Source of the DNA: Arachis hypogaea
Lineage: Eukaryota; Streptophyta; Magnoliopsida; Fabales; Fabaceae
Assembly: GCF_003086295.3 (NCBI RefSeq)
Contig: NC_092039.1
Coordinates: 97,546,561 to 97,610,560 of the forward strand
Direction: 5' to 3'
Length of the DNA stretch: 64,000 nucleotides
In this document: positions 1-11,710 of the stretch, in pieces
Layout: every line of letters begins with the position of its first letter
Position numbering within the stretch: the first letter of the stretch is position 1
Notes under the pieces: generated by a model
Databases searched by the model: none
What the model was told of the DNA's origin: nothing
The model's input: only the letters and a program-made list of their open reading frames with translations
Translations under genes and position numbers: made by a program

Positions 1-848
1 TTAGACAAATAGCAAGTAATATACAATCAAATAGGCAATCTCAGTCAATTCACATAGTATGCATATGATGAATGCCTGTCCCTAATGGCTGATGATATCA
101 TCTATCGGTTGTAGAGCCAACCCGACAAGTCTTGATAGCTAACCATTGGACTGTCCCTCTGTCGTGCATCCCCAACTCGAGTTATACTCGTTATAACTTG
201 ATCATAATCATGATCCATATCCATCACCCTCACTGGTGAATATTTACGGAGGCGAGCTCATCCGGGGCTTTCACAGTGCCCGGCCACCCTTACGGCATAG
301 TCTCAAAAGAGCTTCGAGTCTCAACCTGGAGCATGTGGTAGCTAGCCACTACTTCCTCCCAGGGAAACTCTCATCTCCAACAGTGGAAGTGCAACATTCA
401 CAATTCATTCAACAGCATATATGCATTTATACTTAGCCATAATCATGGCTCCGCCGTAACACGGCAATAATCTAGCCATCTGGCTCACGGTTAAATTCAT
501 AACTAGCCAATTCATTAACAATTACGGCCCTTCGGCCCATGGCATAACAAGCACTTCCACCGCCATCCTCCGCATCTCACATAATCATCTTTGATCCTCA
601 TTGATCATTCATTTTTCCTTGATTCACTCGCAAGTTACCACATTCACTAGCTCCCTTTCTCAAAGCTAGGCATATCATAATGATTTAAGTTACAAGTGGT
701 GAGATCGGAGGCTTAGAAGTATGAAATTTGGCTTTTAAAACTCAAAAATCAACTTTGGAATGAAAACAGATCCACGCACACGCGTACTCCACGCCCACGC
801 GTGAATGGCTACAAAACTCATCAGTGCGTATGCGCCCTTCATGCGGAC
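1..848. repeat. Truncated copy of the 4-kb LTR-like family
   Basis: Matches, in order, the middle of the elements at 25400-29494 and 35456-43389. Shared landmarks are 'ctgatgatatcatct', 'gactgtccctct', 'cttccaccgccatcctcc' and a GC-rich block at 770-848 with variants of ACGCG. No coding capacity is seen; short open frames here are chance. The window edge cuts the left end, and the copy stops exactly at 848, where the LTR at 849 starts. Its continuation is not found after 17683, so the junction is not a simple insertion. Confidence 0.85.
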
Positions 849-2369
849 TGGTGCATGAAATTGCAATCACACTTTTGCAATCCCGCACAACTAACCAGCA
901 AGTGCACTGGGTCGTCCAAGTAATACCTTACGTGAGTAAGGGTCGATCCCACGGAGATTGTCAGCTTGAAGCAAGCTATGGTACCTTGTAACTCTTAGTC
1001 AGAATATTAATAATTATCAGGTTTGATTGTGAAAAGCAAAAGAACATGAAATAAGTACTTGTTTTGCAGTAATGGGGAAAAGGCTGAGGTTTTGGAGATG
1101 CTCTATCTTCTGAACCTCTGCTTTCCTACTATCTTCTTCTTCAAACACGCAAGGCTCCTTCCATGGGAAGCTGTATGTAGGGTTTCACCGTTGTCAGTGG
1201 CTACCTCCCATCCTCTCAGTGAAAATGTTCAACGCACTCTGTCACAGCACGGCTAATCATCTGTCGGTTCTCAATCGGGTTGGAATAGAATCCAGTGATT
1301 CTTTTGCGTCTGTCACTAACGCCCAGCCCTCAGGAGTTTGAAGCTCGTCACAGTCATTCAATCATTGAATCCTACTCAGAATACCACAGACAAGGTTTAG
1401 ACCTTCCGGATTCTCTTGAATGCCGCCATCAATTCTAGCTTATACCACGAAGATTCTGATTAAGGAATCCAAGAGATATCTACTCAATCTAAGATAGAAC
1501 GGAGGTGGTTGTCAGGCACACGTTCATAGTTGAGAATGATGATGAGTGTCACGGATCATCACATTCATCAGGTTTAGGAGCAAGTGATATCTTAGAATGG
1601 AAGCAAGCATGATTGAATGAAAAATAGTAGTAATTGCATTAATCCATCAAGACACAGCAGAGCTCCTCACCCCCAACCATGGGGTTTAGAGACTCATGCT
1701 GTGAAAAATACAATGAGAAATGTGTAAAGTGTCATGAGGTCCAGATACAATGTCAAAAGATCCTATTAATAGTGAACTAGTAACCTAGGGTATACAGAAA
1801 TGAGTAAATGACGTAAAAAACCACTTCTGGGTCCACTTAGTGTGTGCTTGGGCTGAGCATTGAAGCTTTCATGTGTAGAGACTTTTCCTGGGGTTAAACG
1901 CCAGCTTTTATGCCAGTTTGGGCGTTTAACTCCAATTTTTATGCCAGTTCCAGCGTTAAACGCTGGGAATTCTGAAGAGGATTTGCAACGCCAGTTTGGG
2001 CCATCAAATCGCGGGCAAAGTATAGACTATTATACATTGCTGGAAAGCCCAGGATGTCTACTTTCCAACACCGTTGAGAGCACGCCAATTGGGCTTCTGT
2101 AGCTCCAAAAAATCCACTTCGAATGCAGGGAGGTCAGAATCCAATAGCATCAGCAGTCCTTTTGTCAGCCTTTTTTCAGAGTTTTGCTCAAGTCCCTCAA
2201 TTTCAGCCAGAAATTACCTGAAATCACAGAAAAACACACAAACTCATAGTAAAGTTCAGAAATGTGAATTTAACATAAAAACTAATGAAAACATCCCTAA
2301 AAGTAGCTTGAACTTACTAAAAACTACCTAAAAACAATGCCAAAAAGCGTATAAATTATCCGCTCATCA
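849..2369 (-). repeat. LTR 1 (3' LTR position of composite element)
   Basis: On the minus strand it starts TGATGAGCGGATAATTTATA and on the plus strand it starts TGGTGCATGAAATTG, so it keeps TG...CA ends. It is collinear with the LTRs at 5233, 9930 and 15916 but clearly diverged and about 250 bp shorter. It has one copy of the 'ggaataccacagacaaggt' module where the others have two. The widespread Athila LTR motif (GTGGGATCGACCC near GACGACCCAGT on the minus strand) is present near 905-960. Confidence 0.85.
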
Positions 2370-3470
2370 CAACACCAAACTTAAATTATTGCTTGTCCCC
2401 AAGCAACTGAAAATCAAATAGGATAAAAAGAAGAGAATATACTATAAATTCCAGAATATCAATGAATATTAATTCTAATTAGATGAGCGGGACTTGTAGC
2501 TTTTTGCTTCTGAACAGTTTTGGCATCTCACTTTTTCCTTTGAAGTTTAGAATGATTGGCTTCTCTGGGAACTTAGAATTTTGGATAGTGTTATTGACTT
2601 TCCTGGTTAAGCATGTTGATTCTTGAACACAGCTACTTATGAGTCTTGGCCGTGGCCCTAAGCATTTTGTTTTCCACTATTACCACCGGATACATAAATG
2701 CCACAGACACATGACTGGGTGAACCTTTTCAGATTGTGACTCAGCTTTGCTAGAGTCCCCAGTTAGTGGTGTCCAGAGCTCTTAAGCACACTCTTTTTGC
2801 TTTGGATCACGACTTTAACCATTCAGTCTCAAGTTTTTCACTTGGACCTTCATGACACAAGCACATGGTTAGGGACAGCTTGATTTAGCCGCTTAGGCCT
2901 GGATTTTATTTCCTTGGGCCCTCCTATCCATTGATGCTCAAAGCCTTGGATCCTTTTTACCCTTGCCTTTTGGTTTTAAGGGCTATTGGCTTTTTCTGCT
3001 TGCTTTTTCTTTTTCTTTCTATTATTTTTTTTCGCCATTTTTTTTTCGCAAGCTTTTTACTTTTCACTGCTTTTTCTTGCTTCAAGAATCAATTTTCATG
3101 ATTTTTCAGATTGTCAATAACATTTCTCTTTGTTCATCATTCTTTCAAGAGCCAACAGTTTTAACATTCATAAACAACAAGATAAAAAATATGCACTGTT
3201 TAAGCATTCATTCAGAAAATAAAAAGTATTGTCACCACATCAATATAATTAAATTAAATTCAAGGAAAATTTTGAAATTCATGTACTTCTTGTTCTTTTG
3301 ATTAAAAACATTTTTCTTTTAAGAGAGGTAAAGGATTAATGGATTTTATTCATAGCTTTAAGACATGGTTACTAACTACTAATGATCATAAAGTAGAGAC
3401 ACAAAACATAGATAAACACAACATAAAAACCGAAAAGCAGAGAGAAATAAGAACAAGGAATGAGTCCACC
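2370..3470 (-). other. 3' internal spacer next to the LTR
   Basis: Starts at the LTR edge with caacaccaaacttaaatt, the position of the polypurine tract on the minus strand. It is nearly collinear with 7015-8045 in the nested element. It includes a T/C-rich tract near 2985-3080 and no convincing coding frame; the plus-strand frame here is a low-complexity chance reading. Confidence 0.7.
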
Positions 3471-4619
3471 TTAGTGGCGTCTTCTTCTTGAAGATCCAAT
3501 AATGTCCTTAAGCTCTTCTATGTCCCTTCCTTGCCTTTGTTGCTCCTCCCTCATTGCTCTTTGATCTTCTCTTATTTCATGGAGAATGATGGAGTGCTCA
3601 TGATGTTCCACCCTTAATTGTTCCACATTGTGGCTCAAATCTTCTAAGAAAGTGTTGAGTTGCTCCCAATAGTTGTTGGGAGGAAAGTGCATCCCTTGAG
3701 GCATCTCAGGGATTTCATGATGATGAGCTTCCTCATGCATCTCTTGAGAACCGTGGAGGGTCTCTCTTGCTTGCTCCATCCTCTTCTTGGTGATGGGCTT
3801 ATCCTCCTCAATGGAGATGTCTCCTTCTATGATAACTCCAGCTGAGTAACATAGATGGCAAATAAGGTGAGGAAAAGCTAGCCTTGCCATGGTGGAGGGC
3901 TTGTCGGCTATTTTGTAGATTTCATTGGAGATGACCTCATGAACTTCTACATCCTCTCCAATCATGATGCTATGAATCATGATGGCCCGATCCACAGTAA
4001 CTTCAGATCGGTTGCTAGTGGGAATGATGGAGCGTTGAATGAACTCCAACCATCCTCTAGCCACAGGCTTGAGGTCCAGTCCTCTTAGTTGAACTGGCTT
4101 GCCTTTGGAGTTTCTCTTCCATTGAGCTCCTTCCACACATATGTCCGTAAGGACTTGGTCCAACCTTTGATTAAAGTTGACCCTTCTAGTATAGGGGCAT
4201 TCATCTCCTTGCATCATGGGCAAGTGGAATGCCAACCTCACATTTTCCGGACTAAAATCTAAGTATTTCCCCCGAACCATTGTGAGATAATTCTTTGGAC
4301 TCGGGTTCATACTTTGATCATGGTTCCTAGTGATCCATGCATTGGCATAGAATTCTTGAACCATTAAGATTCTGACTTGTTGCATGGGGTTGGTTAGGAC
4401 TTCCCAACCTCTTCTTCGGATCTCATGTCGGATTTTCAGATACTCATTTTTCTTGAGCTTGAAAGGGACCTCAGAGATCACCTTCTTCTTTGCCACAACA
4501 TCATAGAAGTGGTCTTGATGGCTTTTGGAGATGAATCTTTCCATCTCCCATGACTCGGAGGTGGAAGCTTTTGTCTTCCCTTTTTCTTTTCTAGAAGATT
4601 CTCCGGCCTTAGGTGCCAT
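3471..4619 (-). CDS. Plant transposon protein ORF (382 aa) of Athila-type element
   Basis: Open for 382 codons from ATG at 4619 to a stop at 3471. The N-terminus is basic and Ser/Lys-rich (MAPKAGESSRKEKGK). A central globular part (about residues 25-250) has the pattern I recognise as the 'putative plant transposon protein' family, with landmarks such as RGKYLDFSPENVR and RGWLEFIQRSIIPTSNRSE. The C-terminal 90 residues are a Glu/His/Arg-rich coiled-coil-like region (EEQQRQGRDIEELK) ending in a basic tail. It lies between the missing pol region and the 3' LTR, where Athila elements carry an extra ORF. No signal peptide or membrane segment is visible, so 'envelope' is not supported. The biochemical role is unknown. 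It is the only intact frame in the composite element. Confidence 0.75.
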   Translation of the reverse strand: MAPKAGESSRKEKGKTKASTSESWEMERFISKSHQDHFYDVVAKKKVISEVPFKLKKNEYLKIRHEIRRRGWEVLTNPMQQVRILMVQEFYANAWITRNHDQSMNPSPKNYLTMVRGKYLDFSPENVRLAFHLPMMQGDECPYTRRVNFNQRLDQVLTDICVEGAQWKRNSKGKPVQLRGLDLKPVARGWLEFIQRSIIPTSNRSEVTVDRAIMIHSIMIGEDVEVHEVISNEIYKIADKPSTMARLAFPHLICHLCYSAGVIIEGDISIEEDKPITKKRMEQARETLHGSQEMHEEAHHHEIPEMPQGMHFPPNNYWEQLNTFLEDLSHNVEQLRVEHHEHSIILHEIREDQRAMREEQQRQGRDIEELKDIIGSSRRRRH

Positions 4620-5127
4620 TGATGGTAATGGAAAACAAAAAAAGATTATGCTTTGACCACACCAAACTTAAAATATTGCTCGCCCTCGAGCAATAAAAGA
4701 AAGAAGAGAAGAAGAAGAAGAAGAAAATATGGAGGAGAAGGATTGGAGATGGATTCGGCCAAGGTATAGTAGAGGGTATAGTGTTGTGTGAAAATGAAGT
4801 AGAATGGAAAGGTATATATAGGGAAAGGGGAGAGGGTAGGTTCGGCCATTTAGGGTGGGATTGGGTGGGAAAATGTTTTTGAATTTTGAAGGTAGGTGGG
4901 GTTTATGGGGAAGAGTGGATAAATGTGAGTGGTGGATAGGTGATTGGGAAGAGAGATTGAGGTGATTGGTGAAGGATTTTTGGGAAATGTGACATGGGGA
5001 AGAGTAAAATAGGATTAGGAGGTAAGGTGGGAATATAGTAGGTGGGGATCCTATGGAGTCCACAGATCCTGAGGTGTCAAGGAATTCCATCCCTGCATCA
5101 AATAGGCATGTAAAATGCCTTTGCATA
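4620..5127. other. Retroelement spacer, no gene
   Basis: Leader side of the 382-aa ORF. It contains another ccacaccaaacttaaaatatt motif (4658-4675) beside an AAG/GAAG-rich purine tract (about 4683-4735), so a duplicated PPT-like edge. The rest is G-rich, low in complexity, and the minus-strand frames in it are compositional. Confidence 0.55.
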
Positions 5128-5232
5128 CTATTCTGGCGTTTAAACGCCGAGTGGTGCACGTTCTGGGCGTTCAACGCCCAGATGTAACATGTTTCTGGCG
5201 TTGAACGCCAGTTTCATGCTTGTTACTGGCGT
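5128..5232. repeat. Array of GGCGTT(C/G)AACGCC palindromes, left half
   Basis: About four to five imperfect palindromes of the type ctggcgttgaacgccag spaced about 25-30 bp apart. The array continues at 11711-11865, so it was one array before the nested element inserted. The last copy is cut at 5228-5232 (GGCGT), which is the target duplication. Confidence 0.85.
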
Positions 5233-7014
5233 TGGTGGACGAAATTGTGATCATCAATATTGGCTCTTTAGCATATACACAAAAACTATTGTGTCTCTTG
5301 GTTAAATTCACAACTCCGTTCAACTAACCAGCAAGTGTACTGGGTCGTCCAAGTAATAAACCTTACGTGAGTAAGGGTCGATCCCACAGAGATTGTTGGT
5401 ATGAAGCAAGCTATGGTCACCTTGTAAATCTCAGTTAGGCAGATTAAATTGGTTTATGGGTTTTTGAAAATAGAAATAAGAAAATAGAAATAATAAACGG
5501 GATAGAAGACTTATGCAGATTCATTGGTGGGAATCTCAGATAAGCGGATGGAGATGCTGTAGAGCCCAAGGACGCCTGCTCTCCTACTGCTTCTAGTCAA
5601 TCCTTCTTACTCCTTTCCATGGCAAGCTTTGTATAGGGGTTCACCATCAGCTGTGGCTACTTTCTTCCTCTCGGGAAAATGATCCTATGCGGTTGTCAGT
5701 CGCACGGCTAATCGTCTGGAGGCATCACCCATGGCTGATGGCTACATCCCATCCTCGCAGTGAAAACTAATGCTCACGCACTCTGTCACAGTACGGCTAA
5801 TCACCGGTTGGTTCCCTCCCCTACTGGAATAGAATCCCTCTTTTGCGTCTGTCACTAACGCCCAGCAGGTTACAAGTTTGAAGCACGTCACAGTCATTCA
5901 TTACCGGAATCCTACTCGGAATACCACAGACAAGGTTAGACTTTCCGGATTCCCAGGATCCTACTCGGAATACCACAGACAAGGTGAGACTTTCCGGATC
6001 CTCATAAATGCCACCATCTATCTAGCTTATACCACGAAGATTCTGTTGGGGAATCTAAGAGATACACATTCAAGCTCTGTTGCATGTAGAACGGAAGTGG
6101 TTGTCAATCACGTGCGTTCATGAGTGAGAATGATAATGAGGGTTACTTATCATCACATTCATCATGTTCTTGGGTATGAATGAATATCTTGGAATAAGAA
6201 TAAGAGAGATTTGAATAAAAGAAAATAGAATTGCATTAATACTTGAGGTACAGCAGAGCTCCACACCCTTAATCTATGGTGTGAAGAAACTCCACCGTTG
6301 AAAATACATAAGTAAAGGGTTCAGGCATGGCCGAATGGCCAGCCCCCCAAACGTGATCACAGGATTCGAAATACAATCCAGGATGATAATATGATAGTAA
6401 AAAGTTCTATTTATAATAAACTAGCTCCTAGGGTTTACATGAGTAAGTAATTGATGCATAAATCCACTTCCGGGGCCCACTTGGTGTATGCTTGGGCTGA
6501 GCTTGATCAATCCACGAGCTGAGACTTCTCTTGGAGTTGAACTTCGAGTTATGACGTGTTTTGGGCGTTCAACTCCGGATCATGACGTTTTTCTGGCGTT
6601 TAACTCCAGACAGCAGCATGAACTTGGCGTTCAATGCCAAGTTACGTCGTCAATTTCCGAATAAAGTATGGACTATTATATATTTCTGGAAAGCCCTGGA
6701 TGTCTACTTTCCAACTCCGTTGAGAGCGCGCCAATTGGAGTTATGTAGCTCTAGAAAATCTATTTCGAGTGCAGGGAGGTCAGATTCCAACAGCATCAGC
6801 AGTCCTTTTGTCAGCCTTTTTCAGAGTTTTGCTCAAGTCCCTCAATTTCAGCCAGAAATTACCTGAAATCACAGAAAAACACACAAACTCATAGTAAAGT
6901 CCAGAAATGTGAATTTAACATAAAAACTAATAAAAACATCCCTAAAAGTAGCTTGAACTTACTAAAAACTACCTAAAAACAATGCCAAAAAGCGTATAAA
7001 TTATCCGCTCATCA
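5233..7014 (-). repeat. 3' LTR of nested element
   Basis: Begins TGGTGGACGAAATTGTGATC and ends CCGCTCATCA on the plus strand. Contains a tandem pair of about 50 bp with 'tactcggaataccacagaca' (about 5910-6003) and palindromes ggcgttcaactcc / ttggcgttcaatgccaa near 6565-6645. Short open frames inside (5878-6123, 6561-6866) recur identically in the partner LTR and are not genes. Confidence 0.93.
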
Positions 7015-8058
7015 CAACACCAAACTTAAATTGTTGCTTGTCCCCAAGCAACTGAAAATTAATTAGGATAAAAAGAAGAGAATACACTATAAATTCCAGA
7101 ATATCAATGAATATTAATTCTAATTAGATGAGCGGGACTTGTAGCTTTTTGCTTCTGAACAGTTTTGGCATCTCACTTTTTCCTTTGAAGTTTAGAATGA
7201 TTGGCTTCTCTAGGAACTTAGAATTTTGGATGGTGTTATTGATTCTCCTAGTTAAGTATGTTGATTCTTGAACACAGCTTCTTATGAGTCTTGGCCGTGG
7301 CCCTAAGCACTTTGTTTTCCAGTATTACCACCGGATACATAAATGCCACAGACACATAACTGGGTGAACCTTTTCAGATTGTGACTCAGCTTTGCTAGAG
7401 TCCCCAGTTAGTGGTGTCCAGAGCTCTTAAGCACACTCTTTTGCTTTGGATCACGACTTTAACCACTCAGTCTCAAGCTTTTCACTTGGACCTTCATGAC
7501 ACAAGCACATGGTTAGGGACAGCTTTGATTTAGCCGCTTAGGCCTGGATTTTATTTCCTTGGGCCCTCCTATCCATTGATGCTCAAAGCCTTGGATCCTT
7601 TTTACCCTTGCCTTTTGGTTTTAAGGGCTATTGGTTTTTTCTACTGCTCCTTCTTTTTTTTTCCGCAAACTTTCTTTTTTTTTTACTGCTTTTTCTTGCT
7701 TCAAGAATCAATTTCATGATTTTTCAGATCATCAATAACATTTCTCTTTGTTCATCATTCTTTCAAGAGCCAACAATTTTAACATTCATAAACAACAAGA
7801 TCAAAAGACATATGCATTGTTCAAGCATTCATTCAGAAAACAAAAGTATTGCCACCACATCAATGTAATTAAACTAAATTCAAGGATAAATTCGAAATTC
7901 ATGTACTTCTTGTTCTTTTGAATTAAAACATTTTTCATTTAAGAGAGGTGAAGGATTACTGGAATCTATTCATAGCTTTAAGACATAGTTACTAACTACT
8001 AATGATCATGAAGTAGATAAACATATAAAAAAAAAAACGAAAAGTAGAAAAAAAAATT
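7015..8058 (-). other. 3' internal spacer of nested element
   Basis: Starts at the LTR edge with caacaccaaacttaaattg and is nearly collinear with 2370-3470 of the older element. No coding frame is supported. Transcript 3' regions of this family appear to be conserved non-coding sequence. Confidence 0.7.
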
Positions 8059-8360
8059 TTAGAACAAGGAATGAGTCCACCTGAGTGAGGGTGGCGCCTT
8101 CTTGAAGATCCAATGGTGCTTTTTGAGCTCCTTTATGTCTCTTCCTTGCTTCTGTTGCATGATCCCTAGTGATTTTGGTGTTTTTATCATTATTTGCTCC
8201 CAATAGTTGTGTGGAGGATAATTTATCCCCTGAGGTATCTCAGGGATCTCTTGATTTGCAGCCACATGTTCTACCACTGAGCTATGACGACTTATATTAG
8301 TCTTTCCATCTCCCATGACTCAGAGGTGGAATCTTTTGTCTTTTTCCTTGTTCCTGCTCA
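8059..8360 (-). pseudogene. Scrambled ORF remnant with tRNA-Cys-like insert
   Basis: Minus-strand pieces of the 382-aa transposon protein in altered order. There is the N-terminal SWEMER coding segment (about 8300-8335), a tRNA-like piece (8243-8286), the EIPEIPQGI...NYWEQ part (about 8195-8245), a piece like ITRNHDQ (about 8155-8185), then the QGRDIEEL...SS tail (8090-8150). At 8340-8360 it abuts the start of gag (the MSRNKEK codons, compare 14371-14391), so gag and everything up to this ORF has been deleted. A chance frame of 85 codons crosses the joints. Not functional. Confidence 0.75.
8243..8286 (-). other. tRNA-Cys(GCA)-like fragment inside retroelement
   Basis: The minus strand reads CATAGCTCAGTGGTAGAACA followed by TGTGGCTGCAAATCAAGAGA and TCCC. 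This matches the D arm, anticodon arm and variable loop of plant tRNA-Cys with about five mismatches, including the GCA anticodon position. The T arm and both acceptor strands are missing, so it is not a tRNA gene. The flanks are pieces of the retroelement ORF. The joint lies at ATCCC, which both partners share, as a template switch during reverse transcription would give. Confidence 0.7.
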
Positions 8361-8499
8361 TATAGGGAAGAAGAGAACAAGAAAAGAAAGTGGAATCATC
8401 TATGTCACAGTATAGAGATTCCTTTATGTTAGTAGAAGAAGAAAGGGAAGAAGGGTGAAGAAGAATGGGTAAGGATAGAGGTGGTGATTTGAGATGAAG

Positions 8500-9905
8500 A
8501 GAAGTAAAGAGAATTGTTAGTAAATAAATAAATTAAATAGAATAAGAGAAGAGAAGAGAAATTTCGAAAATAATTTTTGAAAAAGAGGTTAGTAATTTTC
8601 GAAAATCAAAGACAAAATATAATTAAAATTAAAATTTAAAACAAAAAGAATTTTTGAAAAAGAGAGGGAGAATTTTCGAAATTTAGAGAGGGATAGGTAG
8701 TTAGTTGGTTTTGAAAAAGATAAGAAACAAACAAAAAGTTAGTTAGTTGATTTGAAAAAGATTTGAAATCAAATTTTGAAAAAGATAAGAAGATAAGAAG
8801 TTAGATAAGATATTTTGAAATCAAATTTTGAAAAAGATAAATTTTTTTTTGAAAAAGATAAGATAAAAGATAAAAAGATAAGATAAAAATTTTAATAAAA
8901 AGATATTTTGAAAAAGATTTAATTTTAAAAAGACTTAACTAACAAGAAACTACAAGATAAGATTCTAGAATTTAAAGATTGAACCTTTCTTAACAAGAAA
9001 GTAACAAACTTCAAATTTTTGAACCAATCACATTAATTGTTAGCTAATTTTCGAAAATTTGATATAAAGATAAGAAAAAGATTTTTGAAAATATTTTGAA
9101 AAATAATTTTGAAATTTTCGAAAATAATAAAAAAATGAAAAAGATATGATTTTTGAAAAAGATTTTGAAAAGATAAGATTTTTAAAATTGAAATTTTGAC
9201 TTGACTTGTAAGAAACAACTAATTTTAAAAAATTTTTGACCAAGTCAACCCAAAATTTCGAAAATTTGGAGGAAAATAAGGAAAAGATATTTTTTTGATT
9301 TTTTGAATATTTTAATTATGAGAAAGAAAAACAACAAAAATACTCAATGCATGAAATTTTTAGATCAAAATAATGAATGCATGCAAGAATGCTATGAATG
9401 TCAAGATGAACACCAAGAACACTTTGAAGATCATGATGAACATCAAGAACATTATTTTGAAAAATTTTTGATGCAAAGAAAACATGCAAGACACCAAACT
9501 TAGAAATCTTTAATGCATGGAAAATATGAATGCAAAAGTGCACATGAAAAACAAGAAAAGACACAAAACAAGAAATCATCAAGATCAAACAAGAAGACTT
9601 GTCAAGAACAACTTGAAGATCATGAAGAACACTATGAATGCATGGATTTTAGAAAAATGCAAGAAAAATTTTTAAAAGCATGCAATTGACACCAAACTTA
9701 AAAATTAACACAAGACTCAAACAAGAAACACAAAATATTTTTGATTTTTATGATTTTCTAATTTTTTTGTATTTTTATTAATTTTTTTCGAAAATAAAGT
9801 TTAGAAAAACGAAAAATAAAAGAAAAATTTTAAAAAAGATTTTTGAAAAGAAAATTACCTAATCTGAGCAACAAGATGAACCGTCAGTTGTCCATACTCG
9901 AACAA
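8500..9905 (-). other. AT-rich gag leader of nested element
   Basis: Low-complexity DNA made of gaaaaagata / ttttgaaaa words, then codon-poor repeats of 'catgcaagaa' and 'gatgaacatcaagaac' (9340-9660). Two 'gacaccaaactta' motifs occur at 9489 and 9688. It is collinear with 14400-15890 in the older element. The open frames in it are compositional. Confidence 0.65.
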
Positions 9906-9929
9906 TCCCCGGCAACGGCGCCAAAAACT
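9906..9929 (-). other. Primer binding site of nested element
   Basis: On the minus strand, immediately after the LTR end (CCACCA), the sequence is AGTTTTTGGCGCCGTTGCCG followed by GGG. TGGCGCCGTTGCCGGGG after the 5' LTR is the usual Athila-lineage primer site. It fixes element polarity as minus. Confidence 0.85.
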
Positions 9930-11710
9930 TGGTGGACGAAATTGTGATCATCAATATTGGCTCTTTAGCATATACACAAAAACTATTGTGTCTCTTGGTT
10001 AAATTCACAACTCCGTTCAACTAACCAGCAAGTGTACTGGGTCGTCCAAGTAATAAACCTTACGTGAGTAAGGGTCGATCCCACAGAGATTGTTGGTATG
10101 AAGCAAGCTATGGTCACCTTGTAAATCTCAGTTAGGCAGATTAAATTGGTTTATGGGTTTTTGAAAATAGAAATAAGAAAATAGAAATAATAAACGGGAT
10201 AGAAGACTTATGCAGATTCATTGGTGGGAATCTCAGATAAGCGGATGGAGATGCTGTAGAGCCCAAGGACGCCTGCTCTCCTACTGCTTCTAGTCAATCC
10301 TTCTTACTCCTTTCCATGGCAAGCTTTGTATAGGGGTTCACCATCAGCTGTGGCTACTTTCTTCCTCTCGGGAAAATGATCCTATGCGGTTGTCAGTCGC
10401 ACGGCTAATCGTCTGGAGGCATCACCCATGGCTGATGGCTACATCCCATCCTCGCAGTGAAAACTAATGCTCACGCACTCTGTCACAGTACGGCTAATCA
10501 CCGGTTGGTTCCCTCCCCTACTGGAATAGAATCCCTCTTTTGCGTCTGTCACTAACGCCCAGCAGGTTACAAGTTTGAAGCACGTCACAGTCATTCATTA
10601 CCGGAATCCTACTCGGAATACCACAGACAAGGTTAGACTTTCCGGATTCCCAGGATCCTACTCGGAATACCACAGACAAGGTGAGACTTTCCGGATCCTC
10701 ATAAATGCCGCCATCTATCTAGCTTATACCACGAAGATTCTGTTGGGGAATCTAAGAGATACACATTCAAGCTCTGTTGCATGTAGAACGGAAGTGGTTG
10801 TCAATCACGTGCGTTCATGAGTGAGAATGATAATGAGGGTTACTTATCATCACATTCATCATGTTCTTGGGTATGAATGAATATCTTGGAATAAGAATAA
10901 GAGAGATTTGAATAAAAGAAAATAGAATTGCATTAATACTTGAGGTACAGCAGAGCTCCACACCCTTAATCTATGGTGTGAAGAAACTCCACCGTTGAAA
11001 ATACATAAGTAAAGGGTTCAGGCATGGCCGAATGGCCAGCCCCCAAACGTGATCACAGGATTCGAAATACAATCCAGGATGATAATATGATAGTAAAAAG
11101 TTCTATTTATAATAAACTAGCTCCTAGGGTTTACATGAGTAAGTAATTGATGCATAAATCCACTTCCGGGGCCCACTTGGTGTATGCTTGGGCTGAGCTT
11201 GATCAATCCACGAGCTGAGACTTCTCTTGGAGTTGAACTTCGAGTTATGACGTGTTTTGGGCGTTCAACTCCGGATCATGACGTTTTTCTGGCGTTTAAC
11301 TCCAGACAGCAGCATGAACTTGGCGTTCAATGCCAAGTTACGTCGTCAATTTCCGAATAAAGTATGGACTATTATATATTTCTGGAAAGCCCTGGATGTC
11401 TACTTTCCAACTCCGTTGAGAGCGCGCCAATTGGAGTTATGTAGCTCTAGAAAATCTATTTCGAGTGTAGGGAGGTCAGATTCCAACAGCATCAGCAGTC
11501 CTTTTGTCAGCCTTTTTCAGAGTTTTGCTCAAGTCCCTCAATTTCAGCCAGAAATTACCTGAAATCACAGAAAAACACACAAACTCATAGTAAAGTCCAG
11601 AAATGTGAATTTAACATAAAAACTAATAAAAACATCCCTAAAAGTAGCTTGAACTTACTAAAAACTACCTAAAAACAATGCCAAAAAGCGTATAAATTAT
11701 CCGCTCATCA
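9930..11710 (-). repeat. 5' LTR of nested element
   Basis: Nearly identical to 5233-7014. The differences seen are a/g in 'gccaccatct' versus 'gccgccatct', a C-run of six versus five near 6346/11041, and 'gtgcaggg' versus 'gtgtaggg' near 6770/11467. Confidence 0.93.

Larger units (their letters stand above)
5233..11710 (-). mobile_element. Nested young non-autonomous Athila-type element
   Basis: A complete 6.48-kb LTR element inserted in the palindrome array of the older element. LTRs are 5233-7014 (1782 bp) and 9930-11710 (1781 bp). A perfect 5-bp target duplication GGCGT flanks it (5228-5232 and 11711-11715). A PBS lies beside the right LTR, so transcription is on the minus strand. The 2.9-kb interior has no gag, protease or pol, only a scrambled coding remnant (8059-8360) and AT-rich leader. 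By eye the LTRs differ by two substitutions and one single-base indel, which suggests a very recent insertion. Confidence 0.92.

Noticed and set aside
905..965. Pol III B-box-like ggtcgatccc in each LTR
   Set aside because: It is a conserved Athila LTR motif, and no A box precedes it.
2963..3301. 112-codon hydrophobic Phe-rich frame
   Set aside because: A T-rich tract in a retroelement spacer; the collinear copy at 7608-7868 does not keep the same length or sequence.
3471..4619. Calling the 382-aa ORF a retroviral envelope gene
   Set aside because: Position is right for an Athila third ORF, but there is no signal peptide, cleavage site or membrane anchor to see.
5878..6866. Open frames repeated identically in both nested LTRs
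   Set aside because: They are inside LTRs, have no domain, and their identity reflects the recent age of the element.
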